Shown: piece after piece, positions 62,051 through 64,000 of the stretch | Position numbering within the stretch: the stretch's first letter is position 1 | Layout of the letters: every line of letters starts with the position of its first letter | Source of the DNA: Deltaproteobacteria bacterium UBA6106 | GTDB taxonomy: Bacteria; Desulfobacterota; Syntrophorhabdia; Syntrophorhabdales; Syntrophorhabdaceae | NCBI GenBank assembly: GCA_002428485.1 | Contig: DIWM01000014.1 | Coordinates: 51,922 to 115,921 of the forward strand | DNA: 64,000 nucleotides | Reading direction: 5' to 3' | Made by a program: the position numbers and the translations under genes | The notes under the pieces: generated by a model | Databases searched by the model: none | Told to the model about the DNA's origin: nothing | What the model saw: only the letters and a program-made list of their open reading frames with translations

Positions 62051-64000
62051 TGGATCGATATATATGTATTCACAGCCACTTTTATCAGCCCCCGCGGGAA
62101 AATCCCTGGCTTGAAGCGATCGAGGTGCAGGATACCGCATATCCTTTCCACGACTGGAACGAAAGAATAAACGCTGAATGTTATGCGCCTAATTCCGCAT
62201 CGCGCATTCTCGACGGTGATAAGCGCATTATGGAGATCCTAAGCAATTATTCCAAAATAAGTTTTAATTTCGGCCCCACGCTTCTCTCGTGGATGGAGCA
62301 AAGATCGCCCGAGGTATATCGCGCAATACTTGAATCGGATAAAGAAAGCTTAAAAAGAATGTCAGGTCACGGAAATGCGATCGCCCAGGCATATAACCAC
62401 ATTATCATGCCCCTGGCCCACCCACGGGATAAAAGAACCCAGGTCATATGGGGCATAAAAGATTTTGAATACAGGTTCAAGCGGTTTCCTGAGGGCATGT
62501 GGCTGCCGGAAACAGCGGTTGACCTGGAAACATTGGAAATACTTGCAGAACAGGGGATCATTTTCGTTATCCTTGCCCCCCACCAGGCTTCCAGGGTAAG
62601 GAAGACGGGCACGGGCAAATGGAAAGATGTCAGCAATGCGCGGATAGATCCGACGCAGGCATACCTCCTGAGGCTTTCTTCGGGCCGCACGATCAATATA
62701 TTTTTTTATGACGGCCCCATATCCAGGGCGGTTGCTTTCGAAAAGCTGCTCGATAGCGGTGAGGCTTTTGCCGCCCGCCTGGTAACCGGTTTTTCCGACA
62801 TCAGGAAGTGGCCGCAGATCCTCAACATCGCAACAGACGGTGAAACCTATGGGCACCATCACACATTTGGCGAGATGGCCCTCACGTATGCCCTTGAACA
62901 CATTGAGAAAAAAGGGCTTGCGCGATGCACCAACTACGGGGAATATCTCGCAGGGCACTTGCCTTCCCACGAGGTGCAGATCCTTGAAAACACCTCTTGG
63001 AGCTGTTACCACGGCATAGAGAGATGGAGAAGCGACTGCGGATGCAGCTCTGGCGGGTTTCCTGGATGGAACCAATCGTGGAGGGCTCCGCTGCGCGAGG
63101 CGCTCGACTGGCTGAGAGACATTCTCTTCGCGACCTACGAAGAGAATGCAGGAAAATACCTGAAGGACCCATGGGAAGCCCGGAATGATTATATCGATAT
63201 CATACTTGATCGTTCCGGGGGCCAAGTCAACGGTTTTATCGGGAAGCATAAAGCGCGAGATCTGGCCCGCGACGAAGAAATAGCCGTATTTAAGCTGCTC
63301 GAAATGCAAAGGCATGCCATGCTTATGTACACAAGCTGCGGCTGGTTCTTTGACGAGCTTTCGGGCATCGAGACGATACAGATACTCAAATACGCCGCCA
63401 GGGCGATACAGCTCGCCGGGGAAATATCCGGGAGCGATACAGAGCCGGAATTCGTAAAAAGACTGAAAAACGCTAAAAGCAACATCCAGGAGTATGGCGA
63501 CGGGGCCGAAATATACGAGAGATTCGTGAAGCCCGCCATGGTTGACCTTAAGAAGGTGGCAGTCCACTATGCGGTAAGTTCGGTGATCGAGGAATATCCC
63601 GATGATGCCAATGTGTTCAGTTATGCCGTCCAAAGGAAGGACCGGGAATCGATCCGATCCGGCGATAAAAGGCTAAACGTCGGAAAAATAACTGTTTCCT
63701 CAAAGATAACAGGCGATGCTGAGGATATCAGCTATTGCACATTGTATCTTGGGGGCCACATCTTTCACGGTGGCGTGAGGTCCTTTCTTGGCGATCAACC
63801 TTACGACGCGATGAAGCGGGAGATCGCGGATGCCTTTGAACATGGAGATGTAGCAAAGATCATCCATCTCATGGATACCCATTTCGGGATGCATAATTAT
63901 TCGCTGGTGCACCTCTTCCTCGATAAGCAAAGAGAGGTGCTGCAGATCATATTGCGCGAAACGATCGAAGGCTACGAGAGGGTCTATCAGAAGATCTTTG
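62051..64000 (+). CDS. GH57 family protein with DUF3536-like C-terminal region, 3' truncated by window edge
   Basis: 650 residues visible from ATG 62051, ribosome-binding site ctggagg, and the frame is open at the window end. The N-terminal GH57 barrel starts ICIHSHFYQPPRENPWLE and contains FNFGPTLLSWME. The block GMWLPETAVDLETLEIL probably holds the catalytic Glu, and NIATDGETYGHHHTFGE the paired acid. A DUF3536-type domain follows from about residue 300, including TSWSCYHGIERWRSDCGC. Such proteins act on alpha-1,4-glucans, but this branch is poorly characterised. It is coupled to treZ (gap of 14 bases) and likely feeds the same trehalose/glycogen pathway. Confidence 0.9.

Noticed and set aside
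62362..63633. 423-residue minus-strand ORF near the right edge
   Set aside because: It is antisense to the GH57 gene, which has recognisable catalytic blocks and runs off the window end in one open frame.

Overview
The window reads as a chromosomal segment of a Gram-negative strict anaerobe, most like a Syntrophorhabdus-type member of the former Deltaproteobacteria (Desulfobacterota). This placement is an inference from gene content: an HdrA-type flavoprotein, a TGA-containing HesB/IscA protein, UbiD/UbiX decarboxylation genes with TRAP transporters, a 13-haem cytochrome c, pyruvate phosphate dikinase, oxygen-independent HemW and a Tol/Exb system. No rRNA, tRNA, CRISPR array, transposase or integrase gene was seen. 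Both ends cut genes: hdrA at the left and a GH57 gene at the right.

Layout. 1-3.9 kb: 3' end of hdrA, a HesB-like gene read through an in-frame TGA (probable selenoprotein), a DUF2071 protein and a lipocalin lipoprotein. 4-9 kb: an AttEFGH-like module (LolD-type ATPase, large FtsX permease, AttH/CrtC-like exported protein) and a membrane protein. 9.1-16.7 kb, minus strand: a cluster-less MutY-like glycosylase, uppP-tonB-exbD-exbB, a structured small RNA with its own promoter and terminator (6S-like), hemW-lepA and an unknown protein. 16.8-19.2 kb: a small accessory stretch with a secreted protein, trmO, relBE and mazEF, the relBE unit being bounded by matching 9-mers. 19.5-25.4 kb: glyQ-glyS-ppdK. 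25.6-32 kb: a chemoreceptor, queH-DUF2905-queC-queE, and a multihaem cytochrome c with cytochrome b. 32.2-38.1 kb: a large hybrid histidine kinase and typA. 38.4-47.6 kb: a catabolic cluster (UbiD, acyl-CoA ligase, TAXI-TRAP binding protein and fused permease, TIGR04076, UbiX, GntR/FadR regulator, DctP). 47.8 kb: a ClC channel. 49.1-64 kb: an osmolyte/storage-sugar region (phosphoglycolyl-sugar phosphatase and GpgS, TreT with DUF5752, two GlgC-type genes, TreZ, GH57) interleaved with envelope proteins.

How it fits together. The 38-47 kb cluster looks like import of a carboxylic acid, CoA activation, and prenylated-FMN-dependent decarboxylation, under a FadR-type regulator. The multihaem c/b pair looks like a membrane electron outlet. 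The right-hand 15 kb would make glucosylglycerate, trehalose and a glycogen-like glucan, as expected for a cell balancing osmotic stress and carbon storage.

The strongest signals beyond ordinary annotation are the selenocysteine HesB gene, the candidate 6S-like RNA, the intergenic families of 7-bp tandem repeats (including a 63-bp composite found twice in opposite orientation with 60 matches), the stem that hides the glyS ribosome-binding site, and the compact UbiD/TAXI/TIGR04076 operon.
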